From Pseudonocardia sp. (GTDB taxonomy: Bacteria; Actinomycetota; Actinomycetes; Mycobacteriales; Pseudonocardiaceae): a stretch of 47,667 bases of DNA. Positions 15,656 to 24,702 of this stretch are shown here, one piece after another (the stretch's first letter is position 1; each line of letters opens with the position of its first letter). The translations under genes were made by a program, and so were the position numbers. The notes below the pieces were generated by a model. It saw nothing but the letters and a program-made list of their open reading frames with translations. It was not told the origin of the DNA and ran no database searches. The stretch spans positions 1-47,667 of the forward strand of contig JAJCYC010000237.1 of assembly GCA_029263115.1 (NCBI GenBank). The letters are read 5' to 3'.

Positions 15656-17908
15656 GTGAAGCAGGTCGTGCAGAACTACAAGAGCGGCGAACTGGCGCTG
15701 CTCGACGTGCCGGTCCCCGCGTGCAAGCCCGGTGGCGTCCTCGTGCGCACCTCGTACTCCCTGATCTCCAGCGGCACCGAGCTGATGAAGGTCTCCGAAG
15801 CCGGCATGTCGCTGCTGGGCAAGGCCAAGGCCCGCCCGGACCAGGTGGCGAAGGTGGTGCAGAGCGTCGCCAACCAGGGCGTCGGCGCCACCTACCGCAA
15901 GGTGATGGGCAAGCTCGACTCCTACACCCCGCTGGGCTACTCGCTGTGCGGGGTGGTCGAGCAGGTCGGCGCCGGTATCGAGGACGTGTCGGTCGGCGAC
16001 CTGGTGGCCTGCGCCGGCAACGAGCACGCACTGCACGCCGAGCTGAACTGGGTGCCGAAGAACCTGTACGCGCCCGTGCCGCCCGGGGTGGCAGCCGAGC
16101 ACGCCGCCTTCGCCACCGTCGGCTCGATCGCCATGCAGGGCGTGCGTCGGGGCGAACCGCAGCTGGGCGACCTCACCCTGGTCATCGGCCTGGGCCTGAT
16201 CGGGCAACTCGTCGTGCAGTTGCTCGCCGCCTCCGGTGCCCGGGTGATCGGCGTTGACCCCGACGCCGAGCGCTGCGCGCTGGCCGAGCGCTCCGGGGCG
16301 CTGGTCTGCGCGGCGCCGGACTCCGACGTGATCGACACCGCGGTGGCCGAGCTCAGCGGCGGCCACGGCGTCGACCAGGTGTACCTCGCCGCCGGCGGCA
16401 CGGGCAACGGGCCGGTCGAGCTGGCCGCGAAGGTCTGCCGCGACCGGGGTCGGGTGGTCGACATCGGCAAGTGCCGGCTGGACCTGCCGTGGAACGCCTA
16501 CTACGAGAAGGAGCTCGACGTCCGGTTCTCCCGCTCCTACGGGCCGGGCCGATATGACCCGTCCTACGAGCTGGACGGCCGCGACTACCCGATCGGCTAC
16601 GTGCGCTGGACCGAGCGCCGCAACATGGAGTGCTTCTGCGACCTGCTGGCCGGCGGCCGGGTCGACCCGAGCCCGCTGATCTCGCACATCGCCGAGTTCG
16701 ACGACGCGGTCCAGACCTACCAGCGGCTGCACGACGGCGAGCTGGCCGCGGTCGCGGTGCTCTTCCACTACCCGGAGAAGGCGCTCGCGGCGGCGACCCC
16801 GGCGACCAACGGCAACGGCACCAGTAACGGAAACAGCACCGTCGTCCGGGGCGAGCCGGCGGCACCGGTCCGGACCCCCGCGATGCCCCGGACCGGACCG
16901 GTCCGGGTGGCCTTCATCGGCGCCGGCAACTACGCCACCTCGATGCTGCTGCCGCACCTGACCCGGCGCTCGGACGTGCGGCTCGCCCAGGTGGTGACCA
17001 CCTCCGCGCTGTCCGGCGCGAACGCCCGGCGCAAGTTCGGGTTCGAGTCCGCCGGCACCGACGTCGACGCCGTGCTCGCCGACCCGGCGGTGGACGCGGT
17101 CTTCGTGGTCACCCGGCACAGCACGCACACCGAGCTGACCCGGCGGGCGCTGCAGGCCGGCAAGGCGGTGTTCGTGGAGAAGCCGCTCGCGCTGGACCCG
17201 GACGAGCTCGACGACCTGCTCGACGCGATCGCCGCGTCCGGCAACGACCGGCTGCAGGTCGGGTTCAACCGCCGCTTCGCGCCGCTGCTGGTCCAGGCCA
17301 AGCGGCACTTCGGCCGCCGGGTCGGGGCCGCGTCGGTGCGCTACCTGGTCAACGCGGGCAAGCTCGACCACGGCAGCTGGTACCTGGACAACTCCGGCGA
17401 GGGCACCCGGTTCATCGGCGAGGGCGGCCACTTCATCGACACCGTCAGCTGGCTGCTGGACGCCGACCCGGAGACCGTCCAGGCGCACGCCACCCCCGAC
17501 CGCAACGACCTGCAGGTCGTCCTCACCTACCCGGACGGCTCGCTGGCCACCATCTCCTACGTCACCACCGGCGCCAGCAGCTTCCCGAAGGAGACCCTGG
17601 ACCTGGTCGGCGACGGCAAGGTGCTGCGGCTGGACGACTTCCAGCGGGCTGCGGTGCACGGCCGCCACCGGTGGGTCAGCTCGCGGCTGCCCAAGGCCCG
17701 GGACAAGGGCCAGCGGGCCCAGATCGACGCGTTCCTGACCGCCGTGCGCACCGGCGGCCCGATGCCGGTGCCGGTCGACTCCCTGGCGGCCACCACCCGG
17801 GCCACGCTGGCCGCCGCGATCAGCCTCGGCACCGGCGGACCGGTCCGGCCGGACAGCCTCGCCCGGCAGGCCCCGCTGCTCGAGCTGGTCAACGGCGGCC
17901 AGCAGTGA
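15656..17908 (+). CDS. Bi-domain oxidoreductase (MDR dehydrogenase fused to Gfo/Idh/MocA)
   Basis: A 750-residue fusion. Residues 1-365 are a medium-chain, alcohol-dehydrogenase-like domain with YSLCGVVEQVGAGIEDVSVGDLVA-type core sequence and NAD-binding GLGLIG. A flexible linker of Asn/Gly/Thr repeats (about 382-395, NGNGTSNGNS) leads to a second Rossmann domain from about residue 415 (VAFIGAGNYATSMLLPHL) with the Gfo/Idh/MocA signature EKPLAL and a GEGGHFIDTVSWLL segment. Proteins with this fusion are common in surface-polysaccharide loci next to heparinase-like genes, as here, and are presumed to oxidise or reduce a nucleotide sugar; the substrate is not established. GTG start with GAGGGAGAG upstream. 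The stop overlaps the next start (GTGA). Confidence 0.9.
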   Translation: MKQVVQNYKSGELALLDVPVPACKPGGVLVRTSYSLISSGTELMKVSEAGMSLLGKAKARPDQVAKVVQSVANQGVGATYRKVMGKLDSYTPLGYSLCGVVEQVGAGIEDVSVGDLVACAGNEHALHAELNWVPKNLYAPVPPGVAAEHAAFATVGSIAMQGVRRGEPQLGDLTLVIGLGLIGQLVVQLLAASGARVIGVDPDAERCALAERSGALVCAAPDSDVIDTAVAELSGGHGVDQVYLAAGGTGNGPVELAAKVCRDRGRVVDIGKCRLDLPWNAYYEKELDVRFSRSYGPGRYDPSYELDGRDYPIGYVRWTERRNMECFCDLLAGGRVDPSPLISHIAEFDDAVQTYQRLHDGELAAVAVLFHYPEKALAAATPATNGNGTSNGNSTVVRGEPAAPVRTPAMPRTGPVRVAFIGAGNYATSMLLPHLTRRSDVRLAQVVTTSALSGANARRKFGFESAGTDVDAVLADPAVDAVFVVTRHSTHTELTRRALQAGKAVFVEKPLALDPDELDDLLDAIAASGNDRLQVGFNRRFAPLLVQAKRHFGRRVGAASVRYLVNAGKLDHGSWYLDNSGEGTRFIGEGGHFIDTVSWLLDADPETVQAHATPDRNDLQVVLTYPDGSLATISYVTTGASSFPKETLDLVGDGKVLRLDDFQRAAVHGRHRWVSSRLPKARDKGQRAQIDAFLTAVRTGGPMPVPVDSLAATTRATLAAAISLGTGGPVRPDSLARQAPLLELVNGGQQ

Positions 17909-19896
17909 CCAACGCCGGGTGGTACCTGCGGCGGGTGTCCCGGATGGGACCGGCCGAGGTCGCCGGGCGCGCGCTGGACATCTGGCGCAAGCGCGAATGG
18001 CGGTCGGTCGCCGGGCGCCCGGAGCTGACCGGCGACCCGTTGCCGTCGCGACGCCCGCCCGCCCCGATCCCGACCGCCGCGCTGGCCGCCGTCCCGTCCG
18101 GTGCCGCCGCCCGGCTGGTCGCCACCGCGGACCGGTTGATGGACGGCCACCACGAGTACTTCGGGGTGCCCCGCGACGACCTCGCCGACCCTGACTGGTC
18201 GCTCGATCCCAGCACCGGCCGGCGGGCTCCCACCGACGCCTACGCCTTCGACGTCCCCTACCGCGACGAGCAGGCGGTGGGCAACGTCAAGCAGCTGTGG
18301 GAACCCTCGCGCCACCAGCACCTGACCGTGCTGGCCGCCGCCCACGCACTCACCGGCGACGACCGCTACGCCGAGCGGGTCGCCGACCACCTCAAGTCCT
18401 GGTGGGCGACCAACCCGCCGATGCGTGGCGTGCACTGGGTCAGCGGGATCGAGCTGGGGATCCGGCTGATCTCGTGGGTCTGGGTGCGCAGGCTGCTCGC
18501 GGACTGGTCCGGTGCGGCCGGCCTGTTCGAGGACAACGCCGAGGCCCGCCACCAGGTCTGGCACCACCAGCGGTGGCTGGCCGCGTTCCCCAGCCGGGGC
18601 TCCTCGGCCAACAACCACGTCATCGCCGAGGCCGCCGGCCAGCTCGCCGCCGCCAGCGCGTTCGACTGGTTCCCGGAGTCGACCGGATGGCGGGCCTCGG
18701 CCCTGCGCTCCCTGGACACCCAGCTGCACCGCAACACCTTCGACTCCGGGCTGAACCGGGAGTTGGCCTCGGAGTACCACGGCCTGGTCCTGGAGCTGGG
18801 GCTGGCCGCCGCGATCGAGGCGGACGCCGCCGGGGTCACCGTCCCGGAGTCCACCTGGTCGGTGCTGCGCCGAATGACCGACGCGCTCGCCGCGATCGTG
18901 GACACCGGGCTGCACCCGCCCCGGCAGGGCGACAGCGACGACGGCCACGGGGTGGTCCTGGACGGCGCCGGCACCGACCGCTGGGCCTCGCTGCTGGCCA
19001 CCGGCGGGGCGTTGTTCGGCCGCCAGGGATGGTGGCCGGCGGTACCCGCGGACGACGTGCGCACCGCGCTGCTGGTCGGGCTGGTGAGCTCCCGACCGCC
19101 CACCTCCGGTCCGCGCCCGGCCACCCGGCCCGACCACTTCGCCGATGCCGGACTGACCGTGCTGCGCGGCGACGTGGCCGGCGGCGAGCTGTGGTGCCGC
19201 TGTGACGGCGGGCCGCACGGTTTCCTGTCCATCGCCGCGCACGCGCACGCCGACGCGCTGTCGGTCGAAGTCCGGCACGACGGTGTCCAACTGCTGGCCG
19301 ACCCGGGCACCTACTGCTACCACGGCGAACCCGAGTGGCGGGAGTACTTCCGGTCCACCCTCGGGCACAACACCCTGGAGCTGGACGGCACCGACCAGTC
19401 CCGCTCCGGCGGTCCGTTCCTGTGGACCCGCCACGCCCGGACCCGGGTGCTGGAGACACCCCGGGCCGGCTCGGCCGTGCAACAGTGGCGGGCCGAACAC
19501 GACGGGTACCGGCCGGTGACGCACCGACGCACCGTGGAGCTCGACAGCCGGCCTGCGTCCCGGTCGGCCCTGCGGATCGTGGACGAGGTGCGGGGCGGGG
19601 GCGGGCGATGCCGCCTGGTCTTCCACCTCGGCCCCGCGGTGACCGCCGAGCTCACCAACCATGTCGCGCGGCTGACCTGGACCCACGACGGGCGCGAGCG
19701 CGCGGCCACCCTCTCCCTGCCGACCGAGCTGACCTGGACCACGCACCGCGGCGAGACCGACCCACCGCTGGGCTGGTACTCCCCCGGCTTCGGTCGCCGG
19801 GAGCCGGCGACCACGCTCGTCGGGTCCGGTCGCGTCGAGCGGGCCGCGATCCTCACGACCGTGTGGCACCCGAGCCCGGACCCCGCAGATGGTTAA
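17905..19896 (+). CDS. Heparinase II/III-like polysaccharide lyase family protein
   Basis: A 663-residue protein: an N-terminal alpha/alpha toroid (to about residue 400) and a C-terminal beta-sandwich typical of the heparinase II/III and alginate-lyase-like superfamily. Candidate catalytic residues are Asn236/Asn237-His238 in SSANNHVIAE, Tyr291 in ASEYHGLV and His446/His448 in AAHAHADALS, followed by LLADPGTYCY and STLGHNTLELDG. No signal peptide or membrane helix is visible at the N-terminus (MTNAGWYLRRVSRMGPAEV), so it may act inside the cell, use another export route, or edit lipid-linked intermediates. Family members cleave uronic-acid-containing glycans, in line with a uronate-containing product. 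It overlaps the oxidoreductase upstream and the beta-helix gene downstream. Confidence 0.88.
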   Translation: MTNAGWYLRRVSRMGPAEVAGRALDIWRKREWRSVAGRPELTGDPLPSRRPPAPIPTAALAAVPSGAAARLVATADRLMDGHHEYFGVPRDDLADPDWSLDPSTGRRAPTDAYAFDVPYRDEQAVGNVKQLWEPSRHQHLTVLAAAHALTGDDRYAERVADHLKSWWATNPPMRGVHWVSGIELGIRLISWVWVRRLLADWSGAAGLFEDNAEARHQVWHHQRWLAAFPSRGSSANNHVIAEAAGQLAAASAFDWFPESTGWRASALRSLDTQLHRNTFDSGLNRELASEYHGLVLELGLAAAIEADAAGVTVPESTWSVLRRMTDALAAIVDTGLHPPRQGDSDDGHGVVLDGAGTDRWASLLATGGALFGRQGWWPAVPADDVRTALLVGLVSSRPPTSGPRPATRPDHFADAGLTVLRGDVAGGELWCRCDGGPHGFLSIAAHAHADALSVEVRHDGVQLLADPGTYCYHGEPEWREYFRSTLGHNTLELDGTDQSRSGGPFLWTRHARTRVLETPRAGSAVQQWRAEHDGYRPVTHRRTVELDSRPASRSALRIVDEVRGGGGRCRLVFHLGPAVTAELTNHVARLTWTHDGRERAATLSLPTELTWTTHRGETDPPLGWYSPGFGRREPATTLVGSGRVERAAILTTVWHPSPDPADG

Positions 19897-21427
19897 GCCG
19901 CTGACGTCCACGCCGGTGCACGATCGACGCATGACCTGGACCGTCGCGGTGATCGCGGCCGCGCTCACCCTCACCGCCTGCGCGCAGACCACGCCCCCGA
20001 CGAAGTCCGCGCCACCGCCCGGCACAGCCTCGGTGTGCGCGAACCGGGCCTCGGGGCCCGGGTCCGCCCCTGAAGGGTCCATCACCGTCGACCCGGAGAT
20101 CACCGGTGACCTGGCCGTCAAGACCCGCGTCAGCCCCGCCGGCTCGACATTCTGGCTTGCTCCCGGCACCCACACCTTGGGGACCGACCAGTTCGACCAG
20201 GTCGCCGTGAAGGACGGCAACACCTACGTCGGCGCTCCGGGAGCGATCGTGGAGGGTCAAGGGGAGAATCAGTACGCGTTCACCACACCGGCCCAGAATG
20301 TCACGATCCGCCACCTGACAATTCGGGGTTTCGTCCCGCCACAGGACCAAGGCGTCGTCAACCACGACTCCGGGGACGGCTGGGTCATCGAGGACAACAC
20401 CATCGAGGACAACAAGGGCGCCGGGCTCATGGCCGGTTCTCGTCAGCAGATGCGCCGCAACTGCCTGCGCAACAACGGCCAGTACGCGCTCAACGCCTAC
20501 CAGGCGGGCAACAAGATCACCGGCCTCGTCCTCGAGTACAACGAGATCACCGGCAACAACACCGAGAACTGGGAGGAGAAGTCACCCGGGTGCGGATGCA
20601 GCGGGGGCGTCAAGTTCTGGTCGGTCAACGGTGCCGACATTCGTTCGAACTGGGTTCACGACAACCGTGGAGCCGGGCTGTGGGCGGACACGAACAACAA
20701 CGACTTCCTGATCGAGGACAACCTGATCGAGGACAATGACGGTGAGGCCGTCTTCTACGAGACCAGCTACAACCTCGTCATGCGGCGGAACGTGGTCCGC
20801 CGGAACTCCCTGGCCCAGGGCCGCGTGTTCGCGGGACGCGATGACAACTTCCCCGTCGGAGCGGTGTACCTCAGTGAGTCCGGCGGTGAACCGCGGATAC
20901 CGGCACGCACGTCGAAGATCGAGATCGTCGACAACGTGTTCGAGGACAACTGGTCCGGCGTCACGGCCTGGGAGAATGCCGACCGCTTCTGCAACAGTGC
21001 GGCCAACACCTCGACGGGCACATGTACCCGACTGGTCCCGGACACGTCCACATGTTCGACTCCGGGAATCGCCACCGAGCCGCTCTACAGCGACTGCCGG
21101 TGGAAGACCCAGCGGGTGGACATCCACGACAACACGTTCTCGTACAACGCTTCCGTCGTCGGATGCCATCCGGGATTCGCCGCCCGGCAGACGGTGCTGT
21201 CGAACTACGGGACCTTTCCCGAATGGTCGCCGTACAAGGCAGACCGTATCCAGGAGGCGATCACCCGCCGGCAGGAGGTCAGATGGCGGGAAAACTCGTA
21301 CACCGGCCCGTGGACGTTCACGATCGCGGATGTGGGCAAGTCGCACGACGTAGCGGCCTGGCAGGGTGACCCGCACCGGCAGGACCAGGGAAGCACCTTC
21401 TCCGCCGGCCAAGGTCCTCGATGCTGA
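19889..21427 (+). CDS. Beta-helix lipoprotein, copy 2
   Basis: A 512-residue exported protein. From ATG 19,889 there is a basic HDRR, a hydrophobic core and a lipobox LTAC (Cys about 31), so it should be a lipoprotein; ATG 19,931 lacks positive charge before the core. The entry segment SPAGSTFWLAPGTHTLG mirrors AGSTFCLAPGVHRVS of the protein at 9,064, showing paralogy. Repeated coils such as VIEDNTIEDNKGAGLMAG, WVHDNRGAGLWADTNNNDF and LIEDNLIEDNDGEAVFYETS mark a right-handed parallel beta-helix. It probably binds, epimerises or trims the exported polymer at the cell surface. It overlaps the heparinase-like gene by 8 bases and the Wzy-like gene by 7. Confidence 0.82.
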   Translation: MVKPLTSTPVHDRRMTWTVAVIAAALTLTACAQTTPPTKSAPPPGTASVCANRASGPGSAPEGSITVDPEITGDLAVKTRVSPAGSTFWLAPGTHTLGTDQFDQVAVKDGNTYVGAPGAIVEGQGENQYAFTTPAQNVTIRHLTIRGFVPPQDQGVVNHDSGDGWVIEDNTIEDNKGAGLMAGSRQQMRRNCLRNNGQYALNAYQAGNKITGLVLEYNEITGNNTENWEEKSPGCGCSGGVKFWSVNGADIRSNWVHDNRGAGLWADTNNNDFLIEDNLIEDNDGEAVFYETSYNLVMRRNVVRRNSLAQGRVFAGRDDNFPVGAVYLSESGGEPRIPARTSKIEIVDNVFEDNWSGVTAWENADRFCNSAANTSTGTCTRLVPDTSTCSTPGIATEPLYSDCRWKTQRVDIHDNTFSYNASVVGCHPGFAARQTVLSNYGTFPEWSPYKADRIQEAITRRQEVRWRENSYTGPWTFTIADVGKSHDVAAWQGDPHRQDQGSTFSAGQGPRC

Positions 21428-22671
21428 CCGGTGACGGTGCGGATGGGGGCCCGACCCGGGTCGACCCCGACCAGGGTCTGCCCGAGCGGGTGCCCCCACT
21501 GGTCGGGGTGGCCTGGGCGCTGCTGCTGGCGAACACGCTCGGCTACACCTCTGTCGACCTGAACGTCCCGTTCTCGCGCTCGACCGCCCAACTGGTCACG
21601 ATGGGCTCGTTGATCGCCGCGTTCACGCTCGCCCTGCTGCTCAACCCGAGGGTCCGGCTGCGCCCGAGCCCAGCGCTGGCCATGCTGACCCTGCTGGTGG
21701 TGGTCAGCCTGGCGTCGAGCATCCGGCTCGAGGCGGGGTTGGGATCGATCGCCCGTTGCGGCCGGTTCCTGGTGTTCGTGGCGACTCTGTGGCTGCTGTC
21801 CGCGTGGTGGCGCGGCGACCTGCTCGTGGTCCGGAACCACCTGCGGGCCCTGTGCGCGATCATGTCCACCGTGTTGGTGGGCCTGATCATCTCGCCTGCC
21901 GCTGCCTTCTCCGGGCCGGACGACCGCCTGGTCGGAGCGATCTGGCCCATCCCCGCACCCCAGGTCGGGATGTGCTGCGCACTGACCATCGGACTAGTGG
22001 CGCTGCTGTGGCTGCACCGGTACGTCGATGGACGTGCCGCCCTGCTGATCATCGCTCCGGCGATCATGCTGTTGCTGCTCAGCCACACCCGCACCGCACT
22101 GATGGCGCTCTGCGTCGGGCTGGCGTTGGTCACGCTCACCCTGGTGCCGACCAACGCACGCGCCCGCCGGTTCCTGTTGGTCGGAGGCGGGCTGGGCGGG
22201 CTGGTCGCGCTGGCGTTCGGCTCCACGATCCAGTTCTGGCTGACCCGTGGACAGGACAGCGAGGAGCTGGCCAACTTCACCGGACGCGCGAAGGTATGGG
22301 ACGCGTTGCTGGCGACCGACCGCACACTGACCGAGCAGTTGCTCGGCGTGGGTCTGGGTGACAAGTCGTTCAACGGCCTGCCCATCGACAACGCCTGGTT
22401 GTCGATCTACTACGAGCAGGGTTGGCTCGGCGTCGCCGTCGTGACGAGCCTGCTGCTCAGCCTGCTCGCGGCCGCGGTGTTGCGCCCGCCGTCGCCACAG
22501 CGGGCCTGCGGGCTGTTCCTGGTCCTGTACTGCATCCTGGCCTCGTACACCGAGGTCGGCCTCGGTGACGCCTCCCCGTACATCCTGAGCCTCACCGTCG
22601 CCGGCGCGCTCCTACACCCCGCCGGCCCTCGAGCGGCGCAGCTCCCGACCCGTCTGGAGGCCCCACGATGA
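21421..22671 (+). CDS. O-antigen ligase/polymerase family protein (Wzy-like), copy 2
   Basis: Polytopic membrane protein of 416 residues with roughly 11 hydrophobic segments. It shows a Wzy_C-like architecture: a periplasmic-type loop with RGQDSEELANFTGRAKVWDALL and the family-typical NFTGR element, followed by LLGVGLG and PIDNAWLSIYYEQGWLGVAVV. Its sequence is only distantly related to the protein at 7,632, so the two are not a recent duplication. Likely roles are polymerisation of repeat units or ligation of the polymer to an acceptor. ATG lies inside the upstream gene's end, and its stop overlaps the next start (ATGA). Confidence 0.83.
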   Translation: MLTGDGADGGPTRVDPDQGLPERVPPLVGVAWALLLANTLGYTSVDLNVPFSRSTAQLVTMGSLIAAFTLALLLNPRVRLRPSPALAMLTLLVVVSLASSIRLEAGLGSIARCGRFLVFVATLWLLSAWWRGDLLVVRNHLRALCAIMSTVLVGLIISPAAAFSGPDDRLVGAIWPIPAPQVGMCCALTIGLVALLWLHRYVDGRAALLIIAPAIMLLLLSHTRTALMALCVGLALVTLTLVPTNARARRFLLVGGGLGGLVALAFGSTIQFWLTRGQDSEELANFTGRAKVWDALLATDRTLTEQLLGVGLGDKSFNGLPIDNAWLSIYYEQGWLGVAVVTSLLLSLLAAAVLRPPSPQRACGLFLVLYCILASYTEVGLGDASPYILSLTVAGALLHPAGPRAAQLPTRLEAPR

Positions 22672-23936
22672 ACCGTCAGCGGTTCCGGGTGCTCGTCGTG
22701 CACAACCGGTACCGATCCGAGCAGCCGAGCGGCGAGGACCAGGTCGTCGATCAGGATGTCGCGCTGCTGGCCGACGCCGGCCACGAGGTGGGCATGTTCG
22801 AGCGACGCAGCGACGACATCGCGGCCATGACGGTGGCGCGGAAGGTCGCGGTGCCGCTCCGGGTCCCGTGGAACGCGGCGGTCCGCACCGAGCTGGCGGC
22901 ACGGCTGCGGACCGAACGCCCCGACGTGGTGCACATCCACAGCACCTTCCCCCTGCTCTCGCCCTCGGTGGTGGCGGCGTGCGCGGACGCGGGCGTCCCG
23001 GCCGTGGCGACGCTGCACAACTACCTCCAGGTGTGCCCGACCGGAACGCTCTACCGCGCGGGCAGGGTGTGTACCGAGTGCGCCGGCGGGTCGCCGCTGC
23101 CTGCGGTACGGCACGGCTGCTACCGCGACTCCAGCGTGGCCACCGTGCCCGTCGCGGTGTCCTCGCTCGCCAACCGTCGCCGCTGGCGCACCGGCATCAC
23201 GCGGTTCTTCTGCGTCTCCGCCGCCCAGCGCGACATCCTGATCCAGGCCGGTATGCCCGCCGACCGGTTGACCGTGAAGCACAACTTCGTCCCCGATCGG
23301 GGTGCGCGGCGCACCGGACGTGGTGACCATGTGCTCTACCTGGGACGGATTACCGCGGAGAAGGGCATTCCGGTCCTGAGGGAGGCGTGGGACCGGCTGG
23401 CCGCGCGCGGCGGCGTCGGCATGCCGTTGGTCCTGGCCGGGACCGGGCCGCTGCAGGACGAGGTGTCGGCGTGGGCCGAGCGGCGAACCGACGTCCGCTA
23501 CCTGGGCCTCCAGTCGAGGGAGCAGTGTCACGCGCTCACCGAGCGGGCCGCCGTCGTCGTCGTGCCGTCCTCCTGGCTGGAGGCGTTCGGCCTGGTGGCG
23601 GTGGAGGCGATGGCCGCAGGGGTGCCGGTCGTCGCGGCCGGGCACGGCGCACTGGGCGAGCTGGTGCGGGAGGGCGTGACCGGGATGCTCCACCGGCCCG
23701 ACGACCCGGACTCGCTGGCCGACGGCATCGAACGACTGGTCACCGACGTCGCCGCGAACCAGGCGATGGGCGCGGCGGCCCGGCTCCACTATGAGCGGGA
23801 GTTCACCCCCGCCGTGGGGCTGGCGCGGCTGGTCGGTGGCTATCACGAGGCGATCGAGGCATTCTCCGGGCGGACCGGTGCCTCCGGGACTGGCGACACC
23901 TCCGGGCCAGGCGTCTCCGAGGCAGTGCACCGATGA
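22668..23936 (+). CDS. GT4-type glycosyltransferase
   Basis: A 422-residue GT-B enzyme. The N-terminal acceptor domain starts VLVVHNRYRSEQPSGEDQVVDQDVALL and contains PDVVHIHSTFPLLSPSVV and TLHNYLQVCPTGTLYRAGRVC. The segment around the cysteines (RVCTECAGGS, then RHGC) resembles a cysteine-rich insert seen in a subgroup of GT4 enzymes. The C-terminal donor domain has LYLGRITAEKGIPVLREAW, LVLAGTGPLQDEV and the GT4 motif PSSWLEAFGLVAVEAMAAGVPVVA. It probably extends the repeat unit on the cytoplasmic face; the donor sugar is unknown. It overlaps its neighbours by 4 bases on each side. Confidence 0.9.
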   Translation: MNRQRFRVLVVHNRYRSEQPSGEDQVVDQDVALLADAGHEVGMFERRSDDIAAMTVARKVAVPLRVPWNAAVRTELAARLRTERPDVVHIHSTFPLLSPSVVAACADAGVPAVATLHNYLQVCPTGTLYRAGRVCTECAGGSPLPAVRHGCYRDSSVATVPVAVSSLANRRRWRTGITRFFCVSAAQRDILIQAGMPADRLTVKHNFVPDRGARRTGRGDHVLYLGRITAEKGIPVLREAWDRLAARGGVGMPLVLAGTGPLQDEVSAWAERRTDVRYLGLQSREQCHALTERAAVVVVPSSWLEAFGLVAVEAMAAGVPVVAAGHGALGELVREGVTGMLHRPDDPDSLADGIERLVTDVAANQAMGAAARLHYEREFTPAVGLARLVGGYHEAIEAFSGRTGASGTGDTSGPGVSEAVHR

Positions 23937-24676
23937 TGAACCCGGTACCTGTGGACTCCTCTGCCGTGCGCCCGCTCGGCGGCCCGGCGGCTCCAGCTCC
24001 GCGATCGGACCCGCAACCGGCGCTGCCCCCCGCTTTGCGGCGGCCGGCCGCATTGGTCACCGCGGCCTCCGCCGCGGTGGCCACCGGGCTGGGCGTGACC
24101 TACGCGGGCGAGAGTGCGCCGAGCGTGGTCGACAGCTGGTTGCAACCTCCGGGCAACCCGTGGGTGGACGAGGCCACCACGACGGCGGCGCTGTTGGTCG
24201 ACGTCCTCGCCGAGCGGGTACCCGGGGTGGCACTCGCTCTGCTGGCCGCGGCGTTGTGTCTGCTGTTGCGGCGCCGCCGGCTGGCCGTTCTGGCCGTGGT
24301 CGGGCAGGGTGCGACCGGGGTGGCGGCCATCGGCCTCAAGCCCGTCCTGGGCCGGACCATTCACGACGTCCACTACTCCTACCCCAGCGGCCATACCGCC
24401 GCGCTGACCGCCCTGGTCATGGTGCTCGGGCTGCTGCTTCTCGACGTGGTCACCTCGCGGCACCCCGGCCGGGCAAGGGTGGCCACAGCCATCATGGTGG
24501 CTGCGGTGGTGGCCGCCGGCGCGGCGATGGGGTGGGCGCAGTCCTTCCTGGGCGCGCACTACCCCACCGACACCATCGGCGGGTTCTGCGCTGCCGTCGC
24601 GATCATGTGCACGGTGGCCTGGCTCGTCGACGCGATCGCGCCGCGGTTGCGGCGGTCCCGTCGTCCACCATGTTGA
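23933..24676 (+). CDS. PAP2-superfamily membrane phosphatase
   Basis: A 247-residue polytopic membrane protein with the three-part acid-phosphatase signature: KPVLGR (KxxxxxxRP-like), YPSGHTAAL, and AQSFLGAHYPTDTIGG (SRxxxxxHxxxD-like, with the second His and the Asp present). The first motif is slightly degenerate. In a polysaccharide operon the likely substrate is undecaprenyl pyrophosphate released by the Wzy reaction, which must be dephosphorylated for carrier recycling. This is the last gene of the rightward operon. It starts inside the GT4 stop region (ATGATGA) and ends 21 bases before the convergent 3,5-epimerase gene. Confidence 0.83.
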   Translation: MMNPVPVDSSAVRPLGGPAAPAPRSDPQPALPPALRRPAALVTAASAAVATGLGVTYAGESAPSVVDSWLQPPGNPWVDEATTTAALLVDVLAERVPGVALALLAAALCLLLRRRRLAVLAVVGQGATGVAAIGLKPVLGRTIHDVHYSYPSGHTAALTALVMVLGLLLLDVVTSRHPGRARVATAIMVAAVVAAGAAMGWAQSFLGAHYPTDTIGGFCAAVAIMCTVAWLVDAIAPRLRRSRRPPC

Positions 24677-24679
24677 CGA

Positions 24680-24702
24680 CGTAGCCGCGCCGGAGTGCTA
24701 CG
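24680..24702. terminator. Weak hairpin at the convergent operon junction
   Basis: CGTAGC (24,680-24,685) and GCTACG (24,697-24,702) form a 6-bp stem with an 11-base loop. It spans the 21-base gap between the two long convergent operons, overlapping the stop of the leftward gene. It might end transcription from either side, but the stem is short. Confidence 0.3.

Noticed and set aside
16800-16845. Short AACGGCAACGG-type repeats as a mobile or CRISPR-like repeat
   Set aside because: They encode an Asn/Gly/Thr linker between two domains of the oxidoreductase; there are no spacers or conserved repeat length.
15179-17668. Very long open frame on the minus strand (about 829 codons) opposite the oxidoreductase
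   Set aside because: It is the mirror of a high-GC codon pattern in a well-defined gene; its translation is low-complexity and matches no family.
17557-20223. 888-codon minus-strand frame opposite the heparinase-like gene
   Set aside because: Antisense to a gene with clear catalytic motifs; the composition is typical of a GC-driven shadow frame.
24670-24680. A third copy of the GTTGACGA motif
   Set aside because: Only a partial match inside the 3' end of the PAP2 gene, at a convergent junction where no promoter is expected.
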